Source: Magnetovibrio blakemorei (lineage in GTDB: Bacteria; Pseudomonadota; Alphaproteobacteria; Rhodospirillales; Magnetovibrionaceae). From it: DNA of 64,000 nt. The first letter of the stretch is position 1; each line of letters starts with the position of its first letter. Positions 31,727-40,564 of the stretch are shown one piece after another. The stretch lies in the NCBI RefSeq assembly GCF_001746755.1, contig NZ_MCGG01000052.1:52674-116673 (forward strand), written 5' to 3'. The notes under the pieces are model-generated. The model was given only the letters and a program-made list of their open reading frames with translations, was not told the origin of the DNA and searched no databases. A program made the position numbers and the translations under genes.

Positions 31727-34700
31727 ATGAGAATTCGTTTTAATATAAGCATCATCTCGGCGATTTTGTTGATCATTTCGGCCATGACCCTGGCGACGGT
31801 CGTGAGCGTATGGGTGGTGAGTTCGCGTACAGCCGAAATAACGGCCGACCAAATGTTTGAGAGCACTTCGAGCCTTGCAGAAGCGCGCCTGGATCGATTG
31901 ATCGGCAATGCTTTGGAACTTGCCAATTTAGGCGCTACCCAAGACACGATTACGGCGGATTTGGGTAACGGCTTGGACGCCGCACCTTTGTCGCTTTTGA
32001 TTTCGGCCTTGACCCAAACGCCATCACTTTACTCGCTCTATTACGGGTATTCGGACGGGCGCTTTTTGCAGGTGATTTCAGCAGCTGGGGAAAACGCCGT
32101 GCTTGCCGCCCATAAAGCGCCCAGCGCCACGCGCTGGATTGTGCGCACCATTTCAGCCGCAACGGGCGAGGGGGCTTCATCAGATCGCATACAGTCTTGG
32201 ACGTTTTTAGACGCGAACCTTGCCACCCTTGGCGAGCGGAAAGAACCGTCGCCCAGTTACGATCCGCGCAAGCGGCCCTGGTACATCAGTGCACTGGATC
32301 AAGATGAGGTACAGCTGTCTGCGCCTTATCTTTTTAGCTCGTTGCAGCAGCCTGGTATTTCGGCGTCCAGGCGTTTGGCGGATCGGGGTGGTGTGTTCGG
32401 CGTTGATGTGACGCTGACACAATTGTCGCATTTTGTTTCTCAGCTCAAAATTTCGGATCACGGCGGCATCGTCATGTCGGATGAAGCTGGACGCGTCATC
32501 GCCATGTCGCAAAACTTCGGCATTCACCCCCCCCTCACATCACTTAAGGATGTTGATACGGTTTTGGCGCGGGGTGTGGCTCAGGCTCGGGAAGGTCAAC
32601 TGGGTGATGGCACCCATTTTGTTGATCAAGATGGCCGCAAGCTTTTGGTACATCAAATGGAATGGAATATGGGCATGCGGCGCATCGATATCACTGTCGC
32701 CGCACCGATGGATGATTTTGTTTCGCACATTTTTGCCATGCAAAAGCAAATCTTTTTTATGGCGCTGCTGGGGTTGAGCTTGTTTGTCACCATTGCGTTG
32801 TTTTTTGCCAACCGCATGAGCAGAAGTGTGGTGTATCTTGCCCAAGACGCAGAGCGGATCAGGCAGTGTGATTTTACCGGTGAACCGCCCAGACCGTCGC
32901 GGATCATTGAGTTTCATGAACTGGGCAAAGCTTTTTCCAACATGAAAACCGATCTGTCCGCATACACCCATGCGCTTGAGGTTTCGGAAAATAAATTGAA
33001 CCGCTTGGTCTCTTTAGGTATCGCGATGGCAGCGGAACACAACGGTGAAAAATTGATGGAAATGTTGCTCTTGGGTGCCAAAGAGCTGGCCAATGCGGAT
33101 GGTGGTTCGCTCTATATTCTGGGCGATGACAAGCAACTGCATTTCCAATTGGTTCGCAATGATTCTTTGGGGCTTGCGTATGGTGGCACGTCTCAAACCG
33201 CCGTTAACATGCCGCCAGTGGCGATGTACGACGGAGAAGGTCTACCCAATCACAAGAACGTTGTGAGCTATTGCGTGCATAAGGGTGAGGTCGTGAATAC
33301 GCCGGATGCTTATGATCACGTCACGTTCGATTTTTCCGGCACGCGCGCCTTTGATGAAAAAAACAATTATGTTTCGCGGTCCTTTATCACCGTGCCGTTA
33401 AGGCCGCGTGGCGGTGATGTGATCGGGGCGTTGCAGTTGATCAACGCCCGGGAACCGGGCTCAGATGTGCCCATTGCGTTTTCGCCGGAAATTCAAAACT
33501 TTGTCGAAGCCTTGTCCGCTCAGGCTGCGACCGCGATGTACAATCGCAATCTTCTGGAAGCCCAAGAAAAACTTATGGACTCGATGATCCAATTGATCGC
33601 GGGCGCCATTGACGCCAAGAGCCCTTATACCGGGGGGCATTGCGCGCGGGTCCCTGAGTTGGCGATTATGTTGGCTGAAGAGGCCAGCAAGGTCGATCAA
33701 GGTCCATTGGCCGATTTCCGGTTTGAGACCGATGATCAATGGCGTGAATTTCGCATCGGTGCATGGCTGCACGACAGCGGCAAGGTGATCACGCCGGAAT
33801 ATGTGGTCGACAAAGCAACCAAGCTTGAATCGATTTACAACCGCATTCATGAGGTGCGCACACGCTTTGAGGTGCTGCTGCGCGATGCCACGATTGAACG
33901 CCTTGAAGCCCTTGCGGATGGAATGGAGCAGCACGTTGCCGATACCGCTTTTGCACAGCGCAAGGCTCAATTGGTGGATGATTTTGCTTTCATCGCTGAA
34001 TGCAATGTTGGCGGTGAGTTCATGAAGCCTGAAAGCATCGAGCGTTTAAAAGTATTGGCTGACATTCCCTGGCAGCGAAACTTCGATGATGGTTTGGGAC
34101 TCTCGTATGATGAGATGACCCGCTACCGTGCGTCGGGACCTTCTCAGACCCTGCCTGTGACGGAAAAGCTTTTGGACGATAAGGTTACGCACATTATTGA
34201 GCGCGAAGGCACCGTCCACAAAATGTACGAGGGCATGAATTTTAAGCTCGACGTCCCGCAATATCTTTATAACCACGGTGAGCTTTATAACCTGTGTATT
34301 GAGCGCGGCACCCTGACGGGGGAAGAGCGCTTTAAAATCACCGAACACATCATGCAAACCATCGCCATGCTTGAACGCTTGCCGTTTCCCAAGCACTTGG
34401 CGCGGGTGCCGGAATATGCGGGCACCCATCATGAAAATATGGACGGATCAGGCTATCCGCGCCAACTCACCAAAGATCAGTTGTCGGTGCCATCGCGCAT
34501 TATGGCCATCGCGGACATTTTTGAAGCCTTGACCGCATCCGATAGGCCTTACAAAAAGCCCAAAACATTGTCCGAGGCCGTCAAGATTCTCAGCTTCTTC
34601 AAAAAAGACGGGCACATCGACCCCGACCTGTTTGACCTCTTCCTTACCTCTGGCGGTTATATGCGGTACGCGGAAAGGTTCCTTGATGCAGAGCGCATTG

Positions 34701-34735
34701 ACGAAGTCGATATCTCAGCCTACGTCGGGGCCTGA
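31727..34735 (+). CDS. Membrane sensor with Cache, HAMP, GAF and insertion-bearing HD-GYP domain
   Basis: Probable c-di-GMP phosphodiesterase of 1002 residues. Order: transmembrane helix about 8-30; extracytoplasmic double-Cache-like region about 35-335; second helix about 343-363; HAMP about 365-420; GAF about 430-605; HD-GYP about 615-985. Catalytic HDSGK lies near 687 and HHENMDGSGYP near 901. The two are about 215 residues apart, against about 65 in the other HD-GYP of this window, so an insertion of about 150 residues splits the domain. ATG at 31727 is preferred to GTG at 31718. Confidence 0.9.
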   Translation: MRIRFNISIISAILLIISAMTLATVVSVWVVSSRTAEITADQMFESTSSLAEARLDRLIGNALELANLGATQDTITADLGNGLDAAPLSLLISALTQTPSLYSLYYGYSDGRFLQVISAAGENAVLAAHKAPSATRWIVRTISAATGEGASSDRIQSWTFLDANLATLGERKEPSPSYDPRKRPWYISALDQDEVQLSAPYLFSSLQQPGISASRRLADRGGVFGVDVTLTQLSHFVSQLKISDHGGIVMSDEAGRVIAMSQNFGIHPPLTSLKDVDTVLARGVAQAREGQLGDGTHFVDQDGRKLLVHQMEWNMGMRRIDITVAAPMDDFVSHIFAMQKQIFFMALLGLSLFVTIALFFANRMSRSVVYLAQDAERIRQCDFTGEPPRPSRIIEFHELGKAFSNMKTDLSAYTHALEVSENKLNRLVSLGIAMAAEHNGEKLMEMLLLGAKELANADGGSLYILGDDKQLHFQLVRNDSLGLAYGGTSQTAVNMPPVAMYDGEGLPNHKNVVSYCVHKGEVVNTPDAYDHVTFDFSGTRAFDEKNNYVSRSFITVPLRPRGGDVIGALQLINAREPGSDVPIAFSPEIQNFVEALSAQAATAMYNRNLLEAQEKLMDSMIQLIAGAIDAKSPYTGGHCARVPELAIMLAEEASKVDQGPLADFRFETDDQWREFRIGAWLHDSGKVITPEYVVDKATKLESIYNRIHEVRTRFEVLLRDATIERLEALADGMEQHVADTAFAQRKAQLVDDFAFIAECNVGGEFMKPESIERLKVLADIPWQRNFDDGLGLSYDEMTRYRASGPSQTLPVTEKLLDDKVTHIIEREGTVHKMYEGMNFKLDVPQYLYNHGELYNLCIERGTLTGEERFKITEHIMQTIAMLERLPFPKHLARVPEYAGTHHENMDGSGYPRQLTKDQLSVPSRIMAIADIFEALTASDRPYKKPKTLSEAVKILSFFKKDGHIDPDLFDLFLTSGGYMRYAERFLDAERIDEVDISAYVGA

Positions 34736-34929
34736 ACCTCACGTTGCGTTCGGCAGGTATTGACGACAGCCTTCGAACGCACCTTAAGATTGAAAGGAGG
34801 GGGGTAACGCGGTGCCTAAATAAGGCCGGTTCATTACGGGGCGTTTTCGTTCACCATTTCATTACGTTAAATGATATAATGATTATCTGGACGGGGGGAC
34901 CGACCAGGGTGATAAAAGGCCCTTTTACA

Positions 34930-35292
34930 ATGGATTTTCAAATAGCAGTCCACTGGCATATGGCTTGGCTTAAGAAAATGCTGGCCGATATTCAAAATCC
35001 TTCCAAGCTAAAACCAGAGGAAATCGCGCGCGATGACTTGTGCGAAATCGGTAAATGGATACATGGTGAGGCTGTCCAATACAGGGAGCTTCCTGAATAT
35101 CAGGACTTGAAAAATATTCACATGGAATTGCACAAGGCTACGTCGCAAGCCGTAGTCTTGGCTCAGGCTGGAAAACTGAGCGAAGCAAAAAAATATCTGT
35201 CCCTGCACGGTGATTTTATTGAGACATCAAAGCGATTGTTAGACAGTTGCAACAGACTGATTAAGAAGATTAATCAGAACACTTCCGTGTGA
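34930..35292 (+). CDS. CZB (chemoreceptor zinc-binding) domain protein
   Basis: A stand-alone 120-residue helical protein. CZB features are a first-helix His (AVHWHMAWL), the conserved C-x2-G-x-W motif (DDLCEIGKWIHG), ELHKAT, and a final His in SLHGDF; these are the expected zinc ligands. Related domains sense zinc or hypochlorous acid and control chemoreceptors or diguanylate cyclases. The ATG at 34930 gives a complete domain; a longer frame exists upstream. It stands between two c-di-GMP phosphodiesterase genes, so a regulatory link is plausible. Confidence 0.82.
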   Translation: MDFQIAVHWHMAWLKKMLADIQNPSKLKPEEIARDDLCEIGKWIHGEAVQYRELPEYQDLKNIHMELHKATSQAVVLAQAGKLSEAKKYLSLHGDFIETSKRLLDSCNRLIKKINQNTSV

Positions 35293-35435
35293 TCTTTCCG
35301 TTTAATTTTCCCTTACGTTTGTCTTTCTCCTCAGCTTGCAAAGCAGACATCTGCTTTTTACTTTAATGTTTATCGACAGGGCCATTTTAAAGGAAACGGT
35401 TCATAGAATTCAAACGTTGGAACGGGACTTAAAAT

Positions 35436-35651
35436 ATGACGGAATCAATAACGCCCATGCAAATCACAACAGGTATACAGCAAGTCCTCATGCGCCTGAT
35501 TGGCGTCATGATCGAGAAAGGTACTCTTTCTGAGGACGAGGCCCGGCGTGTTTTTGTCGAAGCCTCAATGACGTTACGCCAGCATGCTCAGCCAGATACG
35601 GATGGTGCGGCTCTATTTGTCGATTTGCTTGGCAAGCAATTACCCAAATAA
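35436..35651 (+). CDS. Small hypothetical protein
   Basis: A 71-residue, mostly helical protein (MTESITPMQITTGIQQVLMR at the start). The sequence GTLSEDEARRVFVEAS looks like a helical hairpin. No family is recognised and there are no membrane segments or Cys motifs. Codon usage and position between the CZB and EAL genes support a real gene, but the Shine-Dalgarno is weak. Confidence 0.5.
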   Translation: MTESITPMQITTGIQQVLMRLIGVMIEKGTLSEDEARRVFVEASMTLRQHAQPDTDGAALFVDLLGKQLPK

Positions 35652-35845
35652 ACGACATCTCTTAATATTGAGATTTTCCTGGTAACGGATTATGCGGGCG
35701 GAGCTCGTGTAAATGAAACGACCATATTCAGAATGTATTTTTTGACACGCGATCCAATAGCGTGTTCCAATTGCGGCTCAGCGGGTCGGTGCCTGCTTTT
35801 GCACTTGTCGGCCAAACTTAGGCCTTAAAATGTGGGACGAATTCC

Positions 35846-36625
35846 GTGACGCTCCTTTCATCAGAACCCCCTTTAGACTTTCGCCCCTTGGGCTGTAAAG
35901 AATGTCTAGAGGGTAAGCCTTTGGGTTTTGATATTACGATGGCTTATCAGCCCATCATCGACCCGCACACCAAAACTGTTTTTGCCTATGAAGCCCTTGT
36001 GCGGGGAAAAGATGGTGCCGGTGCGGGAGAGGTTTTGTCGCGCGTTACGGACACAAATCGGTATATTTTTGACCAGACGTGCCGGGTGACTGCCATTCAG
36101 ATTGCCGCGCGTTTGGGGATTGAATGCAATTTGAGCATCAACTTTCTCCCCAACGCCGTGTACCGTCCGGAAACGTGTATTCGCGCTACGATTGAGGCTG
36201 CGGATCAGTTTGGCCTGCCCGTCAACCGCATCATCTTTGAAGTCACAGAGGCCGAACCCATTAACGATCCGGCACACTTGCAAAACATTTTTGATGAATA
36301 TCGCGATCGTGGCTTTATCACGGCCATTGACGATTTTGGATCTGGCTATGCGGGTTTGAATTTATTGACCAAATTCAAACCGCAAATTTTGAAGCTGGAT
36401 ATGGAGCTTTGCCAAGGTATTGCTACAGACGTGATCAAAAGAACCATCACCCATGGTGCCATTGAAACCGCACACGCCTTAGGCATTAAGGTCATTGCCG
36501 AAGGGGTCGAGGAACAAGGTGACCTTGATATGCTCCGGGAACTCAACGTTGACTATTTTCAAGGCTACATTTTATGCAAGCCGAAAACCGAAGCGCTGCC
36601 GGAACCAGATTATTCGGCTCTGTAA
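35846..36625 (+). CDS. EAL-domain c-di-GMP phosphodiesterase
   Basis: A soluble 259-residue protein that is almost entirely an EAL domain. It has MAYQPIIDP, the signature YEALVRG (residues 50-56), FEVTEAEP, IDDFGSGYAGL and VIAEGVEEQ, so all main metal and substrate motifs look intact. The N-terminus carries CKEC (residues 17-20), as in EAL domains associated with BLUF photoreceptors, but no BLUF domain is present. GTG is the start. It hydrolyses c-di-GMP to pGpG if active. Confidence 0.9.
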   Translation: MTLLSSEPPLDFRPLGCKECLEGKPLGFDITMAYQPIIDPHTKTVFAYEALVRGKDGAGAGEVLSRVTDTNRYIFDQTCRVTAIQIAARLGIECNLSINFLPNAVYRPETCIRATIEAADQFGLPVNRIIFEVTEAEPINDPAHLQNIFDEYRDRGFITAIDDFGSGYAGLNLLTKFKPQILKLDMELCQGIATDVIKRTITHGAIETAHALGIKVIAEGVEEQGDLDMLRELNVDYFQGYILCKPKTEALPEPDYSAL

Positions 36626-36656
36626 TCGGCTCAACTGACCTTGTTAAAACGACAAA

Positions 36657-36680
36657 GCCCCAGCCGTTTCCAGCTGGGGC
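36657..36680 (-). terminator. Hairpin terminator, probably the original tRNA-Thr terminator
   Basis: GCCCCAGC and GCTGGGGC form a perfect 8-bp stem. On the minus strand it is followed by a T-rich tract (TTTGTCGTTTT), so it terminates leftward transcription. It lies just beyond the duplicated tRNA-Thr 3' end, where the native tRNA terminator would be before island insertion. It may also serve the EAL gene. Confidence 0.65.
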
Positions 36681-36689
36681 GTTGAAAAT

Positions 36690-36738
36690 AATGGTGCCGG
36701 CTACAAGATTCGAACTCGTGACCCCCTGATTACAAATC
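36690..36738 (-). repeat. att repeat: duplicated 3' part of tRNA-Thr
   Basis: These 49 bases are identical to 38254-38302, which cover the tRNA-Thr gene from the anticodon loop to CCA plus two bases. The 5' half of the tRNA is absent here. This is the footprint of a tyrosine-recombinase integration into a tRNA 3' end. Confidence 0.92.
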
Positions 36739-36877
36739 GGAAGGCTTTTTGTAATAGATTGATATTTATTGTAAAAATAACATATCATTCCTGATCTTTT
36801 TGGCCTTGAGTATGGTCTAAGTTATTGATATATTCACATTTAACTCACATATTCACATAAATTATTTACAGGCTAAA

Positions 36878-37546
36878 ATGGTCAATTTTTATCAAGATCA
36901 GGAATTTATTAACGACAACTTGTGCATATATCGCCGCCCAGGTGCTAAGAACGGCAGGTGGCAGTATCGGGCGTACGTTGGCGGCAAGTATTATATCAAG
37001 TCGACTAAAGTGACGGATCGCCGCAAAGCTTATGATGCCGCTGAACGTGCTTACAAGGATCTGGTTCGACGCCACCGCGCGGGGCATACTCTGGACCGAG
37101 TGTTGTTTCGTCATCAGGCTGACAAATGGATTGAGGTGCTTGAGGCTGAGAAAATTAGTCGAAAGCGAACCGCGATCCTTTCGCCTCTCCAGCTTTACTT
37201 GAAGCCATATTTTGGGGACATGGACGTTCGTGAAATCGGTGAGGATCAGATTGACGACTATAAAGATAATCGTCGTACTGAATTTTCCCCGGCACCATCT
37301 GTTAGCACGGTCAATACTGAACTCTGGGTATTGCGCTTGTTTTTTAAGCGTCTGCCCAAAAACATCATGGAAGCGAAAGAAAAGCCTCTTATCGCGAATA
37401 TTTCACTAGAAAAGCCCCCGGAAGGATTCAAGGAGCAAAGCGATAGGCGACCATTTACTAGGGACGAACTTGCCGATATTCGCCGCGAGTTAACGTGGAA
37501 ACAGATCACTGTTGTTAAAACGCCACTCACATTCCTTCAAAAATAG
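36878..37546 (+). pseudogene. Truncated phage-type tyrosine integrase
   Basis: The 222-residue ORF contains an AP2-like arm-binding N-terminus (GRWQYRAYVGGKYYIKSTK) and a SAM-like core-binding domain (about 70-175), and reaches the start of the catalytic domain (RRPFTRDELADIRREL). The catalytic R-H-R-Y residues are missing. The last dozen residues derive from antisense IS sequence. It lies about 140 bp from the distal att repeat. Non-functional as an integrase. Confidence 0.85.
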
Positions 37547-38116
37547 GCCGAAATGGGCTTTTGGAACACCGTTGAATTTACGCATGTGGCGCTTGGCCTG
37601 GTTCCAAAAATTCTCAATCCCGTTGATGTGGTTTTGTTTGTCTGCAAAGAGTTCGGAGTGGTTGATCCGAAAGTGGTGAAAATCCGATACGTCCAACACA
37701 TTATAACCACGCCAACAGTCCGAATATACGATGCTATCAGGAACAACTTTGCGTTCTATGATTGGCAACAAGGTCGCTGAACTGGCATCGGGAATCGTTT
37801 TTGTGTAGACCCTACCGCCGCGCTTCAGCAGGCCAAATACAGGGATTTTACCGGCGGCCCCACGTCCACGCTTACCCTTCCGCTTGCCGCCGAAATAGCT
37901 TTCATCCACTTCGACCTCGCCGCCGAACATTGCCTCGCTCTCTGCCTCCAGTTCAACGGCGATGATCTCGCGCAGGCGCAGAAAATAGAAGGCGGCTGTC
38001 TTGCGGTTCACACCGCACAGGCTCGCCGCAGTCCGGGCCGTCGTGCCCGCGACAAAATGCTCAATCAAGCGATCTTGTTTATACCTGCTAAGTCGACTCT
38101 TGCGCATGCTTCCCAT
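37490..38116 (-). pseudogene. IS1595-family (ISXO2-like) transposase, probably 3'-truncated
   Basis: DDE transposase of 208 residues with an N-terminal HTH (ARTAASLCGVNRKTAAFYFL), the catalytic region GEVEVDESYFGGKRKGKRG, YSDCWRGY, and a final catalytic-domain segment HINGIENFWNQAKRHMRKFNG. The family C-terminus should continue past ECEWRFNN, but here the frame runs into antisense integrase sequence and stops after DLFPR. The end therefore seems lost with the IS left end. Confidence 0.75.
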
Positions 38117-38151
38117 GATAACCCCAAATCTTGGTTATCTGGGACAGCCCC
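37505..38151 (-). mobile_element. IS1595-like insertion sequence, one end visible
   Basis: The transposase-proximal end is GGTTATCTGGGACAGCCCC (38133-38151), read inward as GGGGCTGTCCCAG, typical of this group. No matching inverted copy is found near 37500, so the other end is missing. The left limit given is the estimated junction with the integrase fragment. Confidence 0.65.
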
Positions 38152-38196
38152 TTAAAATAGCCTAAAAATACATTCACAAAAGTATTCACAAATGAA

Positions 38197-38223
38197 AATG
38201 GCGCCGAATTGGCGCCATTTTTC
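38197..38223. terminator. Hairpin terminator inside the island, next to tRNA-Thr
   Basis: AAAATGGCGCC and GGCGCCATTTTT form a strong stem with a 5-base loop and T/A flanks on both strands. It now lies just downstream of tRNA-Thr and may have ended the original integrase gene too. Confidence 0.7.
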
Positions 38224-38255
38224 TTTGTTTAATCAATTGAAAATATTCAATAAAA

Positions 38256-38331
<76 letters not shown>

Positions 38332-38362
38332 ACAGGTGTTGTTTTGGTGTCGTTGCCCCGGA

Positions 38363-38391
38363 CATATACCCTCGACAAAGCGTTACGGCAA
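38363..38391 (-). promoter_or_regulatory. Putative promoter of tRNA-Thr
   Basis: On the minus strand TTGCCG is followed after 17 bases by TATATG, ending about 30 bases before the tRNA 5' end. Each hexamer matches four of six consensus bases. Confidence 0.35.
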
Positions 38392-38440
38392 GTGGGCAGG
38401 TGAGGTTATACTGACGGATTACGATGGATTGGGTGAAAAA

Positions 38441-39133
38441 ATGACCGAGGCCTCCTCTTTTACCGATATTGACGCGTGCGTTTTTGATGCCTACGGGACG
38501 TTGCTGGACGTCAACGCCGCCGCCGCCAAGTGCCAGGGCGATTTGGGCGATAAAGCTGGGCAACTGGCGGAGATTTGGCGTACCAAGCAGCTTCAATACA
38601 CGTGGCTGTCGAGTCTCATGGGGCGGCATTTGGATTTTTATGAGATGACCGGGCGGGCATTGGATTTTGCCCTGCAAACGCTGGACCTTCAGGACGCCGC
38701 ACTGCGCACCAAGCTGATGGCATTGTATGAAGTGTTGGACACGTATCCGGAAGTTCCCGCGATGCTGAGCACGCTGAAAGAGGCGGGACTGAAGACGGCG
38801 ATTTTGTCCAATGGCACGCCCGGCATGCTCGCCAGCGCGGTTGAGGCGGCGGGCATTGGCGCGCTGTTGGATTCGGTGTTGTCCATTGAGGACGTCGGCA
38901 TCTACAAGCCCGACCCCCGCGTTTATCAATTGGCGGTGGACCGTTTGGGGGTGAGCAAAGAGCGCATTTGCTTCGTGTCGTCCAACGGATGGGACGCCAT
39001 GGGAGCCAGCGCGTTCGGTTTTCAAGCGGCGTGGGTGAACCGCGCCGGACAAGTCCCTGAAACGCTGGGTTTCCCCCCCAAGGCTGAGCTTAAGGACCTG
39101 ACGGGTCTGGCGGCGTTGGTTTTGGGGACGTGA
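38441..39133 (+). CDS. HAD-superfamily haloacid dehalogenase, type II
   Basis: A 230-residue hydrolase resembling L-2-haloacid dehalogenases, which displace halide from 2-haloalkanoic acids via an aspartyl ester. Motif I is FDAYGTLLD (nucleophile Asp near residue 12), motif II SNGTPGM near 127, the motif III lysine is in GIYKPDPRVY, and the motif IV segment is VSSNGWDAMGA. The SSNxWD motif is typical of type II dehalogenases. ATG at 38441 is chosen because the upstream extension would run into tRNA promoter sequence. It converges on rlmB. Natural substrate is unproven. Confidence 0.85.
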   Translation: MTEASSFTDIDACVFDAYGTLLDVNAAAAKCQGDLGDKAGQLAEIWRTKQLQYTWLSSLMGRHLDFYEMTGRALDFALQTLDLQDAALRTKLMALYEVLDTYPEVPAMLSTLKEAGLKTAILSNGTPGMLASAVEAAGIGALLDSVLSIEDVGIYKPDPRVYQLAVDRLGVSKERICFVSSNGWDAMGASAFGFQAAWVNRAGQVPETLGFPPKAELKDLTGLAALVLGT

Positions 39134-39139
39134 ACCCGC

Positions 39140-40066
39140 TTAAGAATTCGATTGGGCGAACTGAAACAGCGCGATGGCGGCGGCGTTGGAGAGGTTGAGG
39201 CTCTCCACCGCGTCGCTGATGGGAATTTTCACCAGCAAATCGCAGGTTTCGCGGGTTAATCGCCGCAAACCGGCCCCTTCGGCACCCAAAACGATGGCGT
39301 TGCGCCCTTGCAGGGTCTTGCCCGACAAATAGTCCTGGGCTTGTCCGTCGAATCCGACACACCAAAATTCGGCGGCTTTGAGCTGGTCCAAGGTGCGCGC
39401 CAAGTTGGTGACCTTGATGTAAGGCAAACGTTCCACCGCACCGGACGCGGCTTTGGCCAGCGCGCCGGTGATGTCGGGGGCGTGCTTGTCTTGAACCACC
39501 ACAGCCATGGCGCCAAAGGCGGCGGCGGTGCGCATGACAGCCCCGATGTTGCGCGGGTCGGTGGCTTGGTCCAACACGACAATGCATGCGCTGGGCAGAC
39601 CCTGGGCGTCATCTATGATGTCTTCCAGAACCGGGTGGGGCAGGGGCTTGGTGTCAATACAAATGCCTTGATGGACGGCATCGCGCGGCAATAAGTCATT
39701 GATTTCGCGACGATCACGCCATTCAATTTTGGGGCGTGTCACTTGGCATTCGGCAAATACGGCGTTTGCGGCGTCGCACACCGGAACTTCCAACTCGTCG
39801 GCGCTTTGGGTCGCCAAAACGATGCGATGGATGTCGCGTTCCGGATTCGCAATGGCCGCGAGGCACGCATGCGCACCGTACAGCAATTGATTGTTGGTGT
39901 TGAGAACGCGCCGGAGCGCTTCGCTCTCCCCATCTTCTGTGCCGCGGGGGCCGCGAGTGCGGTCAGCGCGATGCGATGGGTCCGAACGACCGGTTTCAAA
40001 GTCGGATCGGGGGCCGGAGCGGGCACCGGAGCGAGGGGGGCGGTTGGGTTTTTTATGTTTAGCCAT
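39140..40066 (-). CDS. rlmB: TrmH/SpoU-family 23S rRNA (guanosine-2'-O)-methyltransferase
   Basis: SPOUT methyltransferase of 308 residues, expected to 2'-O-methylate G2251 in 23S rRNA. A basic, low-complexity N-terminal extension (about 50 residues) precedes the substrate-binding domain (LLYGAHACLAAI near 62). Catalytic knot motifs are LDQATDPRNIGAVMRTA, IVLGAEGAGLRRL, and PISDAVESLNLSNAAAI. ATG at 40066 or 40081 is preferred; the frame stays open to 40423 but would span the tRNA genes. It lies upstream of and divergent from the tRNA-Tyr/Gly-tuf unit, a common alphaproteobacterial neighbourhood. Confidence 0.88.
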   Translation of the reverse strand: MAKHKKPNRPPRSGARSGPRSDFETGRSDPSHRADRTRGPRGTEDGESEALRRVLNTNNQLLYGAHACLAAIANPERDIHRIVLATQSADELEVPVCDAANAVFAECQVTRPKIEWRDRREINDLLPRDAVHQGICIDTKPLPHPVLEDIIDDAQGLPSACIVVLDQATDPRNIGAVMRTAAAFGAMAVVVQDKHAPDITGALAKAASGAVERLPYIKVTNLARTLDQLKAAEFWCVGFDGQAQDYLSGKTLQGRNAIVLGAEGAGLRRLTRETCDLLVKIPISDAVESLNLSNAAAIALFQFAQSNS

Positions 40067-40164
40067 GGCCGCTTTTATCATTATGAATGGGCCTTTGTCT
40101 CCGCTCTTTTGCACGATATGGCGCGAAGTCCAAAAAAACTTTAGCTGCTCAAGCCATTCGGCGG

Positions 40165-40193
40165 TTGACACGGCGTTGTAAATGTTCATATTG
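40165..40193 (+). promoter_or_regulatory. Putative promoter of the tRNA-Tyr/tRNA-Gly/tuf unit
   Basis: A perfect TTGACA at 40165-40170 is followed after 16-17 bases by a weak -10 (CATATT/ATATTG) and a G+C-rich discriminator (GCGCACCG), as expected for a stringently controlled stable-RNA promoter. It ends about 45 bp before tRNA-Tyr. Confidence 0.5.
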
Positions 40194-40239
40194 CGCACCG
40201 TCCGGACCGTCGGTAATCCGGCGTGCATCCTAAGGATAT

Positions 40240-40325
40240 GGAGGGGTGCCCGAGTGGCTAAAGGGGGCGGACTGTAAATCCGCTGACGTACGTCTACGTT
40301 GGTTCGAATCCAACCCCCTCCACCA
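40240..40325 (+). tRNA. tRNA-Tyr(GUA)
   Basis: An 86-base type II tRNA with a long variable arm and encoded CCA. The acceptor stem is GGAGGGG/CCCCTCC, the anticodon region CGGACTGTAAATCCG with anticodon GTA, and the T-arm contains GTTCGAAT. Confidence 0.96.
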
Positions 40326-40386
40326 TCCTTATGTACGCAGGTGCCGAGCACTGGCCGGAACCCTTTAAGGGGTTGGAGTTCCGCTT

Positions 40387-40460
40387 GCGGGTGTAGCTCA
40401 ATGGTAGAGCAGAAGCCTTCCAAGCTTACGACGAGGGTTCGATTCCCTTCACCCGCTCCA
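40387..40460 (+). tRNA. tRNA-Gly(UCC)
   Basis: A 74-base tRNA with encoded CCA. The acceptor stem is GCGGGTG/CACCCGC, the D-arm GCTCAATGGTAGAGC, the anticodon loop CTTCCAA with anticodon TCC, and the T-loop GTTCGATTCC. It is co-oriented with tRNA-Tyr and tuf. Confidence 0.96.
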
Positions 40461-40564
40461 ACTCTTTTCGGGGCAAGCTAGTGTGTAGGTCCGCTTGATT
40501 TGATTGCGAATTGGGCTTTGATCTATTTGTTTTGTGGTTACCGTAATGTTTAAGGAAGTCGGAA

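Noticed and set aside
36692-36738. Second tRNA-Thr gene
   Set aside because: Only the 3' part from the anticodon loop is present; it is an att duplication.
40067-40423. Upstream extension of the rlmB reading frame
   Set aside because: It would run through tRNA-Tyr, part of tRNA-Gly and the likely tRNA promoter; the conserved protein starts at 40066 or 40081.
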